DNA of 64,000 nucleotides from Lates calcarifer (Eukaryota; Chordata; Actinopteri; Centropomidae): assembly GCF_001640805.2 (NCBI RefSeq), contig NC_066837.1:25742002-25806001 (forward strand), given 5' to 3'. Positions 24,920 to 39,826 of the stretch are shown here, piece by piece. How positions within the stretch are numbered: the stretch's first letter is position 1; each line of letters starts with the position of its first letter. A program made the position numbers and the translations under genes. The notes beneath the pieces were generated by a model. The model worked only from the letters and a program-made list of their open reading frames with translations, was not told the DNA's origin and did not search any database.

Positions 24920-27076
24920 AAAAACAGTATTGCTAGTTACATAATTCATTCATAAATGAGAATGTGCAATTTTAAGAGCCAAGGCAAAGATATTAAGGTG
25001 TAGTCCAGAATCAGATTTTTTCCATTAGTGTTCCAGTATCTGATGACTCTTGGAGGATTTTGTTTAGCTAACTTATTTTGCATTTAATTAAGACATAAAC
25101 TCAATCAACAGTAAAACTGATTGCATATGCGTTCACCCAGAGCACCCAAAACAATTAAACCCAAATCAGAATATAAAAAAAGAAATACATAAAATCATTA
25201 AAATTAACAAATATTCTCTTGTATATATAGTTTTAATGTGCTTATTTCTTCCTCCACTTATCTAATAGCAAAATTCTGATCTATGCCTCCTTACACAGAT
25301 TTTCTACCACAACCCTTGCTCCTCTCGGTTCTCTTTTAGTCAGTCCACTCTTGAAGGCAACTTGTTACTTTGAGAAAATGAGGCCTCCTCTGTAGTGTTT
25401 TTCAATTTGCATGGAAAACTAAGTTTTTTTGTTTTTGTTTTTTTTTTAAGGGGGGGGGGGGCACGCATTATACTCCCCTAGTGCCTATTTTAATTGTCCA
25501 CTCAATAAGTATCTACATCTCGACACTAAAAGTATGCATTCTTCTACAGAACAAGCACTGTACTAAAGCAACGTGGGCCAAAACAGACAATACTGTGTCT
25601 TCTCCCATGTACTGTTCTGTTGTCTTAAAGCCAGGTAGGGTATGGGTTTGTGAAGCAGTAAATTATACAGAACAAGAGTTTTATACCTCGTAAAGAAAAC
25701 AATAAAAATCCAATCCCAATAACAAAAATCAACTCTTACATACATACAAGTTCACATATTCCATTATTTTGCAGAATAGAAAACTGATGACTTCCATGTA
25801 CATTATGCTCAATTAGTGACCTACTCGGAAAAAAGACACCTTGATTGTTTACCAATGTCACGTTGGACACATCCATCAGACCTGTCCTGAATAAGCGAGG
25901 CACTCCAGTTAGCCCACTGTTAGAGACAGTCTTGTATGTACACATTCTTAAGATTACAGACCTGTGGATAAAAGGAAACACATCCACTGATTCCTGTGAT
26001 GTCTCCCCAAAAAAGTTACAGGGCTTACATTTATCAGAAAGATAGGAACGTAGCACAGACTTTACTGTCTATTCCACCAAGGTGTAGAAGAATTTCTCTG
26101 CTCTATTTCTGTCCCCTTATATCTATAGACCACAATCAAATACAGAAAAATGCAGAATCCCCCCCCCCCCCCAATGCATCTTGGCAATGATCTGCCACTG
26201 ACACAAACTGCATACAAAACAAAGCAAAACACAATTTTCAGTGTAGCTGCAGTTAAAAAGTCTTGAGTGTGTGAAGTTCTTGCATTCAGTATTGGCAGTT
26301 GCAGCAGTAGCAGTGTCATTTGGCACATGTACATTACTGTGGTACAAAGCAAAGCAAGAAGAGGAACAACCACTACCAAAACAGAAGCAGAAAGTTTACA
26401 CGTATCTGATTAATCGATAAACATTGGTTTCTCAATGGTAGGAAATTCTTTTTTTTTGTAGTATTTAACCATCAGGAGAGAAAATTACACATTCGCTCAG
26501 TTTCTTCAAAACAGAGTGTATTAGCCATTTATGTAAAATGTCAACAAAATGTCCTGTTCTGATCCCAACAGTTCCATTTAATTAGTTTAATAATGGTTTA
26601 ATAAGTCTATGCTCCAACCTCCATAAAATTACAAAAGTCCTCAGATGAAGCCACAGTCTCTGCTTTTTGATGAAGAGAGAGCGTTAGTGTTGTCCAAGCA
26701 AGTTATAGTGTTTTTGTGTGGAGATGTAGTGTTGGTGCCACCATATCTGATGGAGTGGTTAGCTTTTTTTGTTGTTTTTTGGAGTTTTAAGGACTCGCAG
26801 AGCTTAAAGTGGTTGTAGTGTCGCATCCGGTTGTCCACAGGGAACGTAGATCCACGTCAGTTGTCCATGTTGTTTCAAAAGTGAGTCAGCGAATGGAGGA
26901 ATGTAACAGAGAAAGGGAGAGAGAGAGAAGGGAAGCTGCAAAAAGAGTAAGGAGAGACAGAAGTGTCGAGTGTAAAAGGATGGAGTTTAATTCCCATTGG
27001 TAGTGTAGTGGTCCCACGTTGTCAGTTCAGCAAGGGCAGTAGGTGGGAGGAGGCTGTCGTCTTGTGATGCACACTA
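24920..27076 (-). other. ctnnd1: Presumed long 3' UTR of ctnnd1
   Basis: This 2.2-kb stretch follows the terminal ctnnd1 stop and holds no splice-bounded coding exon on either strand. Mammalian CTNND1 also has a 3' UTR of several kilobases. It contains homopolymer runs (T and G about 25426-25460, C 26160-26172). Assignment is by position and by analogy. Confidence 0.5.
26160..26172. repeat. Poly-C run
   Basis: An uninterrupted run of 13 C residues lies within the presumed ctnnd1 3' UTR, so it is G-rich in the transcript. Its length is likely variable. Confidence 0.8.
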
Positions 27077-30000
27077 TCAGTTTTTCTGCAAGAGAAAGCA
27101 GAAGTGTGGGAATTGATGATGTGTAGCAGCTAACGTGAAGCGGGAAAAAAAAAAATCACACATTTAGAATTCTGATTTGGAGCAGAGGCTTTCAAAAAAA
27201 GAAAACCACAGTACAAAATACAATACACAACAGTGGCTGCAGGCAACAAAGTCACCACATGTTAGACAAAAATCACACAAAAACTGTGCAGAGAAAAAAA
27301 AAAAAAAAATCACATCTCAAGAAAACTAAAAATCACTAACACTTTTCACCAGCAGGGGGAGCAAAAAACAGTCCAAATACAGTAGAGTGGAAGCTCACTG
27401 ACAACACTGGTCACTCTCAAACACACAACTAGTCACAGTTGTACAATATTAGGCCATACAGTGAGCTGTGAGGAGCAGCCGGGGGGGGGGGGGGGGGCAC
27501 ACATACCATGCGCTGACATGCAGTGTGACAGTGGGTGTAGCCTAACCATCGTAAGAATCCATTAGAGGCAAAGAGGCCTGCCTCTCCCCATACATCCCTC
27601 CCTGAGAGAGAGAGACAAAAAATAGAGAGGAGGAGTGTGTGATAGATTGAGAGGCCGAAAGCGAAGGAGAGAGAGACCAAAAGAGACATTGGGAGAGAGA
27701 AACAAGGCACACGGTGAGGAGGAGATAAGTAAAGAAGGAGGGGTTAAACATGAAAAAGTAAGAGTGAGGGAAACACAGAACAGCAAAACAGGAAGAGAAA
27801 AAAGTGGAGGGAAATAAGGCATCAGATGAGAAAAGAAAGAAGGGTTACAACAGGTTAGTATAATGTTGGGTCATGTTATGTTTCAGGGGAAAAAAAGAAC
27901 ACCTGTGAGAAATTATGTGCAAAACACTTCAACCACAGTGAAACAAGACATGCATCGACATGCTGTCTGTGGGTGTGTGTGAGAGCATGTCCGTTCACAC
28001 GGTTACGTTTTTAGCTGGAAGTGAGGACACTGGTCTGTATATCATCATTAAATGTGGAACCTCAGAAGGTGTGTAGTTTCTAGATGACTAAACTGTTTTT
28101 TCCCTACAACTCCCATTTTCTTTATCTTGATATGAGCCTACACTCCTGAATTCACCAGAAAAGGTGATGCACAGACAAACAGAATTTGTAGAAAATAATG
28201 AAGCATTACAATCTGTGAGGGACTGCTCTGGTGTAAAAAAAAATTAATGGTTTTATTATTCCTCACAATAGTCTGTTTTCAGTGCTTAAAGTTATATTAG
28301 GGTTAGGGAAGGCATGTAGGAAGTATGTAGTAGAGTTTGTTAGAATTAAGAGAATTAGGTAATGCTCATGCAGGACTATGTGTGTGTGAGGGGTGAGGGA
28401 TGTGGTGTGCATGTGGCCCGTGTTTACCTGTACTGCATCTTTGTCAGCAGGTTCGAGTGTGTTATCCAGAGTGTTCCTTCTCCCTCTCTGGTCCAGTGTG
28501 GAGTAGGCATCTTAAGAGGAAGAAAAATGTGTAAACCAGAGGTAAGTGTGTGTGTGTTTGTTTGTTTTAGACATGCTAAGATCAAATGAATCACGTGCTA
28601 ATTCTGTCCAGGCGTATGTGTCTTTTCTGTTTTCACTCACTCTCACCTGGTCCAAAGTCATTCATTGGAATCATTTCCCGGTCCCCTTTGCTGCCTGTGT
28701 ATATCAAAAGACACAAACACAGCAAGCATCAACATCACAGTTTCTCTGTAAAGTTAAATGTTTCTGTTCCCTCAGACATGTCTGCCTGAGCATCTCCTGC
28801 CAAAGACTGTGAAGTGTGTAGGTGTGTGAGTGTTTTGTAAGTGTTCCTGAGTGTCAGACATGAGACAGCTAGTATTTGCAAATATGTATTTCACATTAGT
28901 TTGGTGTGTGCTGGGTGGGGTTAGGAAATTTTAAAGTCAGTGGCAAAGAGCTTAAAGGATCTTTTGAATATATTAAAAAGAAAATCAAATATACATTGTG
29001 GTGACAAACAAACTCAATTGGGATTATCTGAAATGTCCCAGTGTGGTAAACCCATAAATGTCTTGCATGCCAAGCAGGTTGAGACAAACATTTAAGAATG
29101 AATTCAGACTCTTAGTTAACTCTTAACTTCATGCAACACATAGAAACAAGCATTAGCATTATAAACTGTAAAGCAATGCAAAAGTCATCTTTGTGTATTT
29201 TGCAGGTAAAAGTGACGACATCAACAGAAAAAAAGCCAATGTTTAATGCTACTGTATGGACAATACTTTAGACAAAGGTCTGAGGACAGAGGACACTTGA
29301 GACTTGCAGCCTTGAACAGCACTATACATGCACATGCTTCCCTTTCACTTCCTGACCTTTGTCTATGAGCGGCAGAGTACTGTCCTCATATCCTCCATTG
29401 GCTCTAGTGTTGTTGCTGGGAGGGTTTAGGTTGACCATGAAGTCTGTCTTCTTCCAGCCGTCCTTCTCCAAAGTGCGCCGCAGCTCCTTGTAGCCCCACA
29501 CTGTCTGCAGCACCAGGCCAGCACCACGTACTTCGCGCTCAGAGCGATTACTGGTGATCCCGGTGGACAGGACAGGCAGAGAGAGAGAAATGAAAAAAGG
29601 AGACCCACAATGAGAGCGAGTAATTCAAAACTGCCAAACAGAAAAGTATCTCTTCTATCAGCCCTTACCCATCCTTGTTAATGAGCACCAGTCTCTCGAT
29701 GCCCTGCGAGGCCCTGAGGGTCTTGGCTGCTTCCAGGCTAGAGCCCAGCACCTCATGAAGTGTGCTCAATACTGACACCACCGTCTCTTCTGACAGCGCT
29801 CGCACAGGCTGACTCTGACCACCACCGGGCAGGTTGGCCACCAGGTGAGGCACCGCGTGTTTACCTAACAACACAGGAGTGGTTAAAACATTAAACCACG
29901 ATTAAACACTGACACAGTAAATCTTTCTGGTACTCCATTTATACAGCACATTGTACATATTTTATTATCTTGTTGAGAGAAACACAAAGCCTCACCTAGT

Positions 30001-30677
30001 AGATCTCTATTGCGCGCATCAATGGCCAGGTTGCGGAGGGCTCCAGACATGGCTCGGACCACTCGGTCATTTCCATGGGCCAGCAGCTCAGTCATCATGG
30101 GTAGACCCTTCTCCTGACGCAGCAAGGCACGGATGTATCGTCCATACTAAACAAAGACATATATACAGTATATTATTAAACTAGACAGCTGTAAGGCTAT
30201 ACAACACATTTACAACAGTTTGTAGATTATCCCCACAATCTGGGACAGTAGTTACTCAGCACAAGGAGCGGCAGTGTTGTACAGTGTAACAGGACGATAA
30301 TGGATAGCAGTTCTTACAGTCCAGCGGCCGGCGCACAGGTTCTGAACAGCTCCGGCTGAGGCTTCCAACACAGTGGGGTTCTTAGACTCCTTTAGCAGAG
30401 AGGTGTAGATGCGCACCACCTCCGGCTGGTACAACAGCTCATAGCCTACAGGGGGACAGGAGGACGAGGGGGAAGTGTAGGAAAGACGTATGAAAGGGTC
30501 AGTGGGGCGGGAGGTACATAAAGATTATGAGAAAATGCAGATTGCAGATTGAGTGTTGACTGTCATTACCTTTAGCAGGCGTGGTCCTCTTTGGAATGTC
30601 TATTATATCTGCAGCTGCATCCTCGTCTTTCCTACCTGGAGGGAATCATCAACATCACAGTCTTAGAAACTTAAAAA

Positions 30678-30741
<64 letters not shown>

Positions 30742-33700
30742 CTTATTATAACAGATTTATTTTAGAGAACTACATCTACTGTTAGTATTTTTTGGTTTGG
30801 TTAAATATATGATGTCAGGCGAAAACAGAAACTGACAAAAAAACAGATGCATATTCTTCACTTTCACAGTGAGACGGATGCATGCATGTTAGTTCTAAGA
30901 CAATACTTGAATCTATTAGCTCAGCTACAGTTACTCTACCACTGCTAACACTGAGATAACAACAGGCAGCGGAAGCAAAGTGCAGTCATACAGAGGTAAA
31001 GAGCTTACCTTTGGAAAACCACTCATCTGTAGCCCAGCACAAAAAGGGGAGAGAAAAATGGAGAGGAGGAAGAAGAGAAAAAAAGGATGAGGAGGGAGAG
31101 AAAATGGCAGGAGGAAGAGAGAGCATTTAAGTAAGAGGAAAGCAGCCATAACTGAGCCACCCAATCAACACCTAATTACATCCCAATGGCACAGCTGTCA
31201 CCGCACAGGCTCAGTATTGTGACATGCCCAGCATGAAGGCCAAAGCAAATCAAAGCACACACAAGCTATCCCTGCTATTCTGTACTGTATCAGTTTGAGA
31301 GGTTGTTGCTGTGACATATTTCTGTGCGACACATGAAAATGATAAGTTATAAATAACACATTTAAATTATTAAACAGAAATGCTATTTAATTAACCTATA
31401 AGCTGATTACCAGTGAACTGAGACATTTCCTTTGACTTAGACTTAGACGGACTTTATTGATCCCTTTGGGATGACTCCCTCGAGGAAATGACATGTGTAC
31501 TACACCAATGACACATCTTTGTCAGAGACTCTGATACAGTCTTCTCTTTCATAGAGTGATTGTATAATTACAATAAACCCGGTTACTTGAATTTTTTTTT
31601 TTTTTGTATTATAGAGCTGAAACGTTTAAGTGATTAATCAATTAGTTGATTATCAGAAAGAAAAATTCAACAACTATTCTGATCAATTAATCTCTTCAGT
31701 AATTCTGTAAGACAAAATGCAAAACATTTCTTACTCATCTTCTACAATGTGAGAATTTGCTGCTTTTCTGTTTTCATTTTCATTCTAAACTGAATGTCTT
31801 TAGGGCTGGTCCAACAAAATAAGCATTTCAAGATGTCACCCTGGGCTCTAGGAAATTCTGATGGGAATCTTTTCACTTTTTTGGCATTTCAGAAACTAAA
31901 CGACTAATCTGTTAATCAAAAAAATAATTGTCAGATTAATCAATAATGAAAATAATCTTTTGTTGCAGCCCTACATTATTTTAATTCCTCAATGTCTTTT
32001 TTTTTCCCTAAAATGTATATTGTACATGGTTGTTCAGTGCCTTCATGGATTTATTACATTATTATTTCCATTATTAAAAAGAAAATCTGAAAAACAAAGC
32101 TCAGGAGACAGTATCTGACTGTATATGAATGTTGACAGATGGTCTTTGTCACTTCAAAATAATTTTATAATTACACTGGCAAAGCCACAAAACAGTAGAA
32201 AGGGGGTGTGCAGTGAGGAAAAAAAAAATCAATATTCTCAGTGAAACACAAACAGAGCAGCAGGAGAGAGCGTGAGCTTCCTCTCAGTTGGGGAAATTGC
32301 TAACATTCCTGTGCAAGCCAGTGGTCTTGTTTGTCTAAGTGTCTATGTGCGTCTTTGTGTCTGTCAGTATTAGTCTAGTAAGACACTGCTGACAGCAGTG
32401 ACATCACTGCAATCCTAAATCATCCTCCTACTGACTGAACAAATACAGTATATGTTTCTCTCTCTCTCACTCTCTCACTCAGACCTTTGCCCTTTCGGGA
32501 GCTGAAGCAGCCGCCCTTCTGGCTGGAGGGGGCGGGGCCCTGGTTGATGGGCGCGGCCTCCTGGTATCGCTCACAGCCAGGGATTTCGCGGTGCACGTGA
32601 TAAGACAAGTTCCTCAGCAGACACACGCTGTTCTCTATCAACTGCAAAGGTGGAGGGGAAAAGATGGGAGGAAAAAATGAAGAATTATTTAAATACAAAC
32701 TCTCAAATATTTCTTACTATAGGTACATCAAATCACCTGGTCACAATTATATGACCTGTTTTCAATTATTCTTTGAATATGCCTTAATTTCGACCTCTTT
32801 ACTACTGAAAAGATAAACTTTATTGGTCCCACACTGGGAAACAAGGGTCAACTAAATACTTTAATTTCAAGTAAATACATACCACATACCTTATTGTCAA
32901 CATCTTTACAGTCGATCTGGGACTGGACAATGTACATGAGCGAATCGACCAATCCTGTGCACTCCCTCAGCTTCCTCCTCGCCTCACTTCGCTCCGAACT
33001 CACATTTCTTTAGACGAGTGAAGAGTTGAAAGGATAGGAAACAAGAATGTAAAACAAAAATGAGGATTAGCAGTGTGAACGGCTGGAGAAATAAACCAGG
33101 CAGTTAAAGAGGTTAAAGGGGAAAGGAAATAGTCACCACAAAAGGATTCCTGCACACAATGCTTGAACACACCCCCAAGAGCTGTTTGAATGAAACTCCT
33201 GTTAAAATTGCTCCTTTACAAAGAGAGTACAGTTCGACCAGATCAAGTTACAGCTCCGGACCAATTTCTTCAATTGCTCTGTGACTCAGTCCCACTTAAA
33301 GATCTAACAGAACTGGAAGTATGGAAAACTGAGAACCGGTCAGTTCTTAATTCACTGATGTAGGGACGTAAAGAAAGGGCCACGAAGAAGAAAAGTCTGT
33401 GGAATGATTGCTGGCCTGTTTTTCCTCATGGACACGCCCTCTCACACAATAACAGGACACGCTCCCCTCCACAGCAGGGGGCACTGATTTCACTTCACTG
33501 CACAGTCCAGGAAGGTTATTTACATGTTGTGGTAGGCCAACATTTATAATATTAAAATAAAGGCTAAATCAAATCAGGACTGTTGTACAGTCCTAACATC
33601 AGAGGAGGATGGATTAATCAGTGTTAGATCATCTAACTCACCACTAACCTTTGGTATGTCACATTAAGGGAGCAGCAATTTTTAGGTAAAATATGAGAAT

Positions 33701-35775
33701 CATACAGGAGTGTGGTGTGGGGAAGCTGTGATGTTGAGTGTGTATAAAAACCAAAAATACAGGTAAGTAAAAGCATGCAACACCAAACCACAAGTGCTTG
33801 ATAATATACAATATACAATTAATACAATATACAATGCAACATCTGCATGTTTATGAGTGAAGATCAATATGTGCGTCAGTAATCATTTGCAGGACTAGTC
33901 TGACTCCAGATAATAGTCATGCTGTGAACTGAATGATACTGTCCAGACCCTTTCTGCAAATACCAAAGTTTTTAAGTCGTCAAGATTACCAAGTTATTCA
34001 CACATACTTTTCTACACACACAAGCAAACACTGTAATTAACCGTGTGGTCAAGGGGAATGCATAGATAACAGACCCGGTGGCCAGAACATACTGTTTACA
34101 CTGTTTAAGTCAATGCCCTACTGTCCTCTGCTTCCCCTCCCTGTAAACTCTTCAACTGTCCTGATCTCACTTACCAGTTACTGTGGCTTCAATTCAGCCA
34201 GAATTTCAGCTTTAATAAATGATTGACATTTAACCCAAAAGTGTTTTAATGCAAAGTATATGAAATTAAATGACATATCCTGTTTCTATGTGCTAGCAAT
34301 AAGAGAGGGCTTCTTTCTACTGTAACAGTGGCTTTAGAACAGTAGGCTATACTGCAGTTATCATACAGATATTACCAAATATCTATTAAAAGGTTTATAA
34401 AACATAGCCAAAATGTCTGGTAAAATGGGCCAGTTTATTCTGGTTGGGAAGGACACATCAGGATTCTTATCATTAGTGGGACAAAAGGCTTCACATGAAC
34501 GCAGTTGCTTCCCTTCCTCTCCATTAAAACCGTTCCATGATGTGTTCCCTGCTCTTCTAAACTGTTAACTCTTCATTGCTGCCTTCCTCCCTTTACACGT
34601 CCCGCTGCTCTGTCAGTCTGCTGAGCTGGCATCTTTCCATTTTCATCTCTCCGTCTTCATCAGCACACCCTCCTTCTCTCTCCTTCCTTATCAAACAGCT
34701 CTAATCTGCTTTCTACCTCCATCCTTCCTCCCTTCTTTCCTTTCCTCCCTACCTCAAGCAGCCTGCTGTGTTGGTGAGGGCCGTCTCCCACTCAAGGTGT
34801 CTGGGCTTGCAGTTCTCCTCCCCGCCTCCTGCTCCATTGCTCCCTCGCTCCCATCCTGAATGGGGCACCATCACTTCATCGGAGAGGGCGTGCAGTGCAT
34901 GGTCCACAATTTCCATTTTCACAGAGTCATGAGACGACAGGTTCCACAGCGTCCCTGGGAACAACATACAATTTAAAATATGCAAAAATGCCTACTTTAG
35001 TTATGCAGCTTACTTGCACTCTTGCCAACTGTCACTTTAAAAATAGCCCTATAGAAAATCATAGCTTGGCAGATGGATAGTGGTACCTCCAGATTTGTGT
35101 GGAATGTCATGTCTGTGAATTCAGATGAACTATAGGAGTAGTCTGTATATGGTTTCATCCATTATCAATTGATTAGACAACAGACAAAAAAATAATTATT
35201 TTGACAATCAGTTCATTGATTATTATGTGATGGTTCTAGTTTCTCCTTCCTTAGCCTTACATTGCAGTAAATGAAGTATCTATGGGTTTTGGAGTGTTGA
35301 AAAAAATCTATATATTATTACCTGTGATAGTGTCAGTGAGGTCTTGGTCGTGGGTCTTTCTCAGCAGCCTGATCAGAGCAGGCACTCCATCACAGTTCTT
35401 GATGGCGATCTTGTTGTCTGGATCTTTGCCATATGAGATGTTCTTTAGCGCTCCACAGGCTGCGTAGTGAACCTATAACAGAAAGACATTAACAGTTTAA
35501 TGAGCGATCAGTCATGACAGAGAATCATTTAGGGAGCATGGATTTCACATACATGGATTTGGCATAGTAGTAGAAAACAGTGACATGCCCTCATAACAGT
35601 TAGATTGCGCTATGCTAATGACATGGGCCTCAGCAGGACTTCTCATGCAAGTAATTTCCTATAATTATTGGCGAATTAGGCCACATTTCTTACATATTTT
35701 CACTAAAAAGCAAAGTTAATTTCAGCACAAGTTCATGAACATCATTTAATCTGTCGTATTTTGTTTCTTAGCTTT

Positions 35776-35824
<49 letters not shown>

Positions 35825-38800
35825 GTGGAGTGGAGTCTTTGGAACCACTTAAAAAGGTTGCGAGGATGCAGTTGCTGTCTGACCCATTTCTCCAGTCAGC
35901 AAGTCATCCGACACACACCAGACTACAAACTTGTCATTGGCTGTAGAGCATGAAATGTGAAGTTAAGATGCTTCTTTGCTTCAAGAGTGGAATGCATGAT
36001 GTGGTTTGCTTGGTAATGCCCATACAAACATCAGCAAAACTTTGCCACAGCTTGGCCTAAATGAAAGGGAATCATTAAAAAAACCACAGAATGTTTTGGC
36101 CGAAACCATTTTTAGCACAAATGTTGACCTCCAGGATTTAACCAAGAGAACTCAAATACGTAATGCTTATTTCTCATTCACTTGATATTAAGGTTTTCGC
36201 GTTCACGTTGTCCTTCCAACTTGGCTCAGGCCAATGAATTGTCTCAGTATTACATAAGAAATATACTACTGTACATCCCATAAGCCTCACTTTTACCCCA
36301 CCTAGTCCAATTATAAATACACTTCTAACAAAGTAAAAAATGAACTGAAAGCCATGCAAACTGACCTCTTTGTTTGGGTTGTCAAGCATAGAAACCAGAG
36401 CTGGGATGCCTTTCAGACGACGCACATCAGACTTCACCTGGAAAAGCGACATAAGCAGTGGATGTGGATGGGGGTCAAGTAAAGTCCAGTTTACTGTTTT
36501 TAAACAGCTCAGCAAATCAATATTATATCCTTGGAAATCTTTGGGGGGGGCAGTTCATATAGAAATGTCCTGTCAACACTGTTTTTTGCAGTTCTTTTTA
36601 TTAAAAGAGTAAAAGTTGCTTGTTGTCAAACCAGCTGGAGTTGCTTAGCTAGCTAGAGTTGAGTTGAGTTCTAGCTTGTCCTGGTTACTGTAAACATATG
36701 CATTAAGAAGTTTGTAATCAGCAATGTTGACTGAGAAACTGGTCCTAATGAACGCTGTAGTGGGATACAAGTTTTACATTTTAAAAATTTTAAGACTGTG
36801 CTTGCACATGTGTGTCTCTTACCTTATCATTCTTGTAAGTGAGATGCTGCAGGTATGCAGCTGCGTTGCTCTTGACCGGGTCTAGCCTGTAGTTGAGCAT
36901 GGCGATGACCTCTGGCAGCTCTGGCTGACGCCAACCACCAGGGCCCGGACCTTTCCTTAGAGTGCTGTCCAATGAGGCCATGCTTCCTCTTTCACCCTGG
37001 GCCAGAGGCGCTCCTCCACCCCAATAGTACATGTCCCCTGGACCGCTCATGTCACCATCCAAGGTGCCCTCGTAACTCCTGAGGAGAAAGGGAAGCAAAA
37101 AATCTGAATGTACGCCCTTTCTGACGACACACAGACATCTACCCATACAAACACATAGGGAAATTATACACCTGAGCCGTATAACTGTTTGGTGGTTAGG
37201 GTTGGATATCCATACTGATCTACCAATTTCGATTCACTGTCCAGAATCAACTTACTTCAATTTGATTCAATTCGATTCTCGATTCAGTTACATCAGATAA
37301 ATACAGCTTCTCATAATTTATCCTGGGACTTTCCATTCAACAGTTGAGCAACACTGCTGTTTCCCTGACAAAAAAAATGTGTGAAATACACATTATAAGC
37401 TAATCCATTTACACATTTCCTGATCAGAAAATTGTTTACCAGAAAAAAAGGCTAAATCCTATTTCATACAGCTACACATGGACTGCTAGTAGCAGATGCT
37501 TCAACTGAGTACAGATCAATTTGAGGACAGAGAAAGCAGAAACTGAAAGTCGTCCCACTAATTCATCTGCACTGTTTATGTTGACAAGATGTCTGATATC
37601 AGGCTAGCTACTGTTAACTCTCAGGGAGGGATAGACTAATTAAAGTAGAATCCACACACTGTTCATTTCCACGGCTTCGTATCTCGTAACCCGAGATATT
37701 ATCTCTTCAACAAACATAAACCTAAACCTCAGATCAGTGTGCAAAGTGTTCAGTCTATTCCTATTATAGTAGGGATCTCTAGATTCACTTCAAGATTTGT
37801 TGTGACTCAAGGCAGCTCATAAAGCAGCTATCCCATGGTATGTTTTAACCTCAAATAACCTTGTTGTGCAAATTGTAACAACTTGATTTCCACAAAGCAC
37901 TAATGCTTAGATATACTACTTAAAGCACTCCCAAAAAGTAACCACTGCATACATGTAACATTTAGCACAGATGGACATGAGGAAAGGTGCAAATGCAAAG
38001 ATCGATGTTGGGATTTCAAGAATCAATACTGGATCACTCAAATAAAAATCTGGATTAATAAGAGAATCTTTTTTTTAATCCAGCCCTAAGAGAGGTGATG
38101 TGAAAATTGCTCTTATTTTGGTCCTATACCAAGAACTGTAAATGTAATATAATGTTATTGTAGTAAAAATTATCTTGAGGACTTAATTCTAACAGATGAC
38201 TCACAGACACTACAGTAGTCATCCCTAAAACATAGATGAGTCACCACAAAAACACACATTACTTACCCAGTTCTGCGTGGGGGCCCATGGGGGAATGCGT
38301 GGTGGTTCCGGGGCACAGTGCTATAGTGCATTGGGTGTCCCATGCCGTAGTCAGGCTCATCAAAGCCCATGCTGCGCTGATCATCCTCCAGACCGTAAGG
38401 CTCTGGAACAAACCTTGGGATAGAAGATAGCTCCATAGCACTTCCCATGCGCCCAACCTACAAAAGAGTCAGGGATAAAGGTATGGTACTACAAGCTTCA
38501 AGCGCCATTTCCAAATGGAAAACCTCTGCCTACCTATTGAAATCCTATTCAGTTCTTAACATGCAGAATAGAAACAAAGTACTAAATTGAGCAAGGGAAT
38601 CCTCAAGGGTCAGCAGACCAAGTTATAATCCTGCAAAAAGGAAAGCACCAAACAAAGTGACGCAGTGATTGTTGAACATACCTGTGGTTGAGCAGCATAT
38701 GGGTCCAGCTGGTTCCTGCTTGGGGCTCTATAGCTCGGATCCAGAGTTCTGTACCCATCTGGATGGACTGGTCTAGAGAAGAGAGAGAAACAGAGGTTGA

Positions 38801-39791
38801 GAAAAAGGAGAAAAGTTGGCTAATTAAACTGTGAAATTACTGTCTGCTCTGCCTTGGTGGTTTGAATCTTCCATGAGCTGTGTTAACAGCAACAAACATG
38901 ATACCTGTAGCGATCATCCATGCGAGCACCCCTGGTAAGGCTTGCGTAGGTCTCAGATGGAGGTCCTGCGCGGTAGTCGTCATAGCCCCCTGGAGGTCCG
39001 TAGTGGTAGTTTCTGGGCACAGTGTGAGTGGGGTAGTCCATAGGCATGCCTGTGGCAGGACCCTGCCTGTAGACCCGGTCCATGGGCGCACTATAGGCTG
39101 ACATGCCTGTTACTGAACCCCCACCATCCAGGGAAAGTGTGTCTGACACAGAGGGGATGACTGTACGAGTGGTGGTGGTCTTTACTACTTTCTTTACCTT
39201 AAAGAGCAAAAGAAGAGAGACAGGAGAGAAGATGTTAAAGCTGAATATTTAACACAAGACAATTTGTATGTTAGAGCTTTATAATCCAAAGGGAAATCTT
39301 CCAAGTACAGCACAAAAGCTGTAAAAAGATCCAGAATAAACTCATTTGTAACCATTTCTGCCAGCATGTCACTCTGTATACAGCACACGGCAACAAGTGT
39401 TTCTATTTGGATCTCATGTTACCGTGGTTTCTGTGCGCCGTGTGGTGCCATCTTCAGTGGTCTCCACAGAGACAACAGGTGGGGACTCCTGGGGTTCCTC
39501 CTCTACCGTGTAGGACTCCTGCACCATCTGACCAGGCTCCATCCTGAACTACATACACATATTCACACATTTCAAGGGAAATGACAAATACAGGTTTCAC
39601 ATGGGGTTAGCCATGTTAAGCCTTAAACAACTGAAATTGAGAGGGCTCTGAAAGATGCTTACGTGATGTGTCCCGTTGATGTAACCCTCGTTGAGTGTCA
39701 GCCTCTCTATGTCTGCATCACAAGGAATGCGGCCGTTCTGAAGAGAGAAAGAAGAGACTGCTTAGAATAAAAGGATACATACGCATTTATG

Positions 39792-39826
<35 letters not shown>

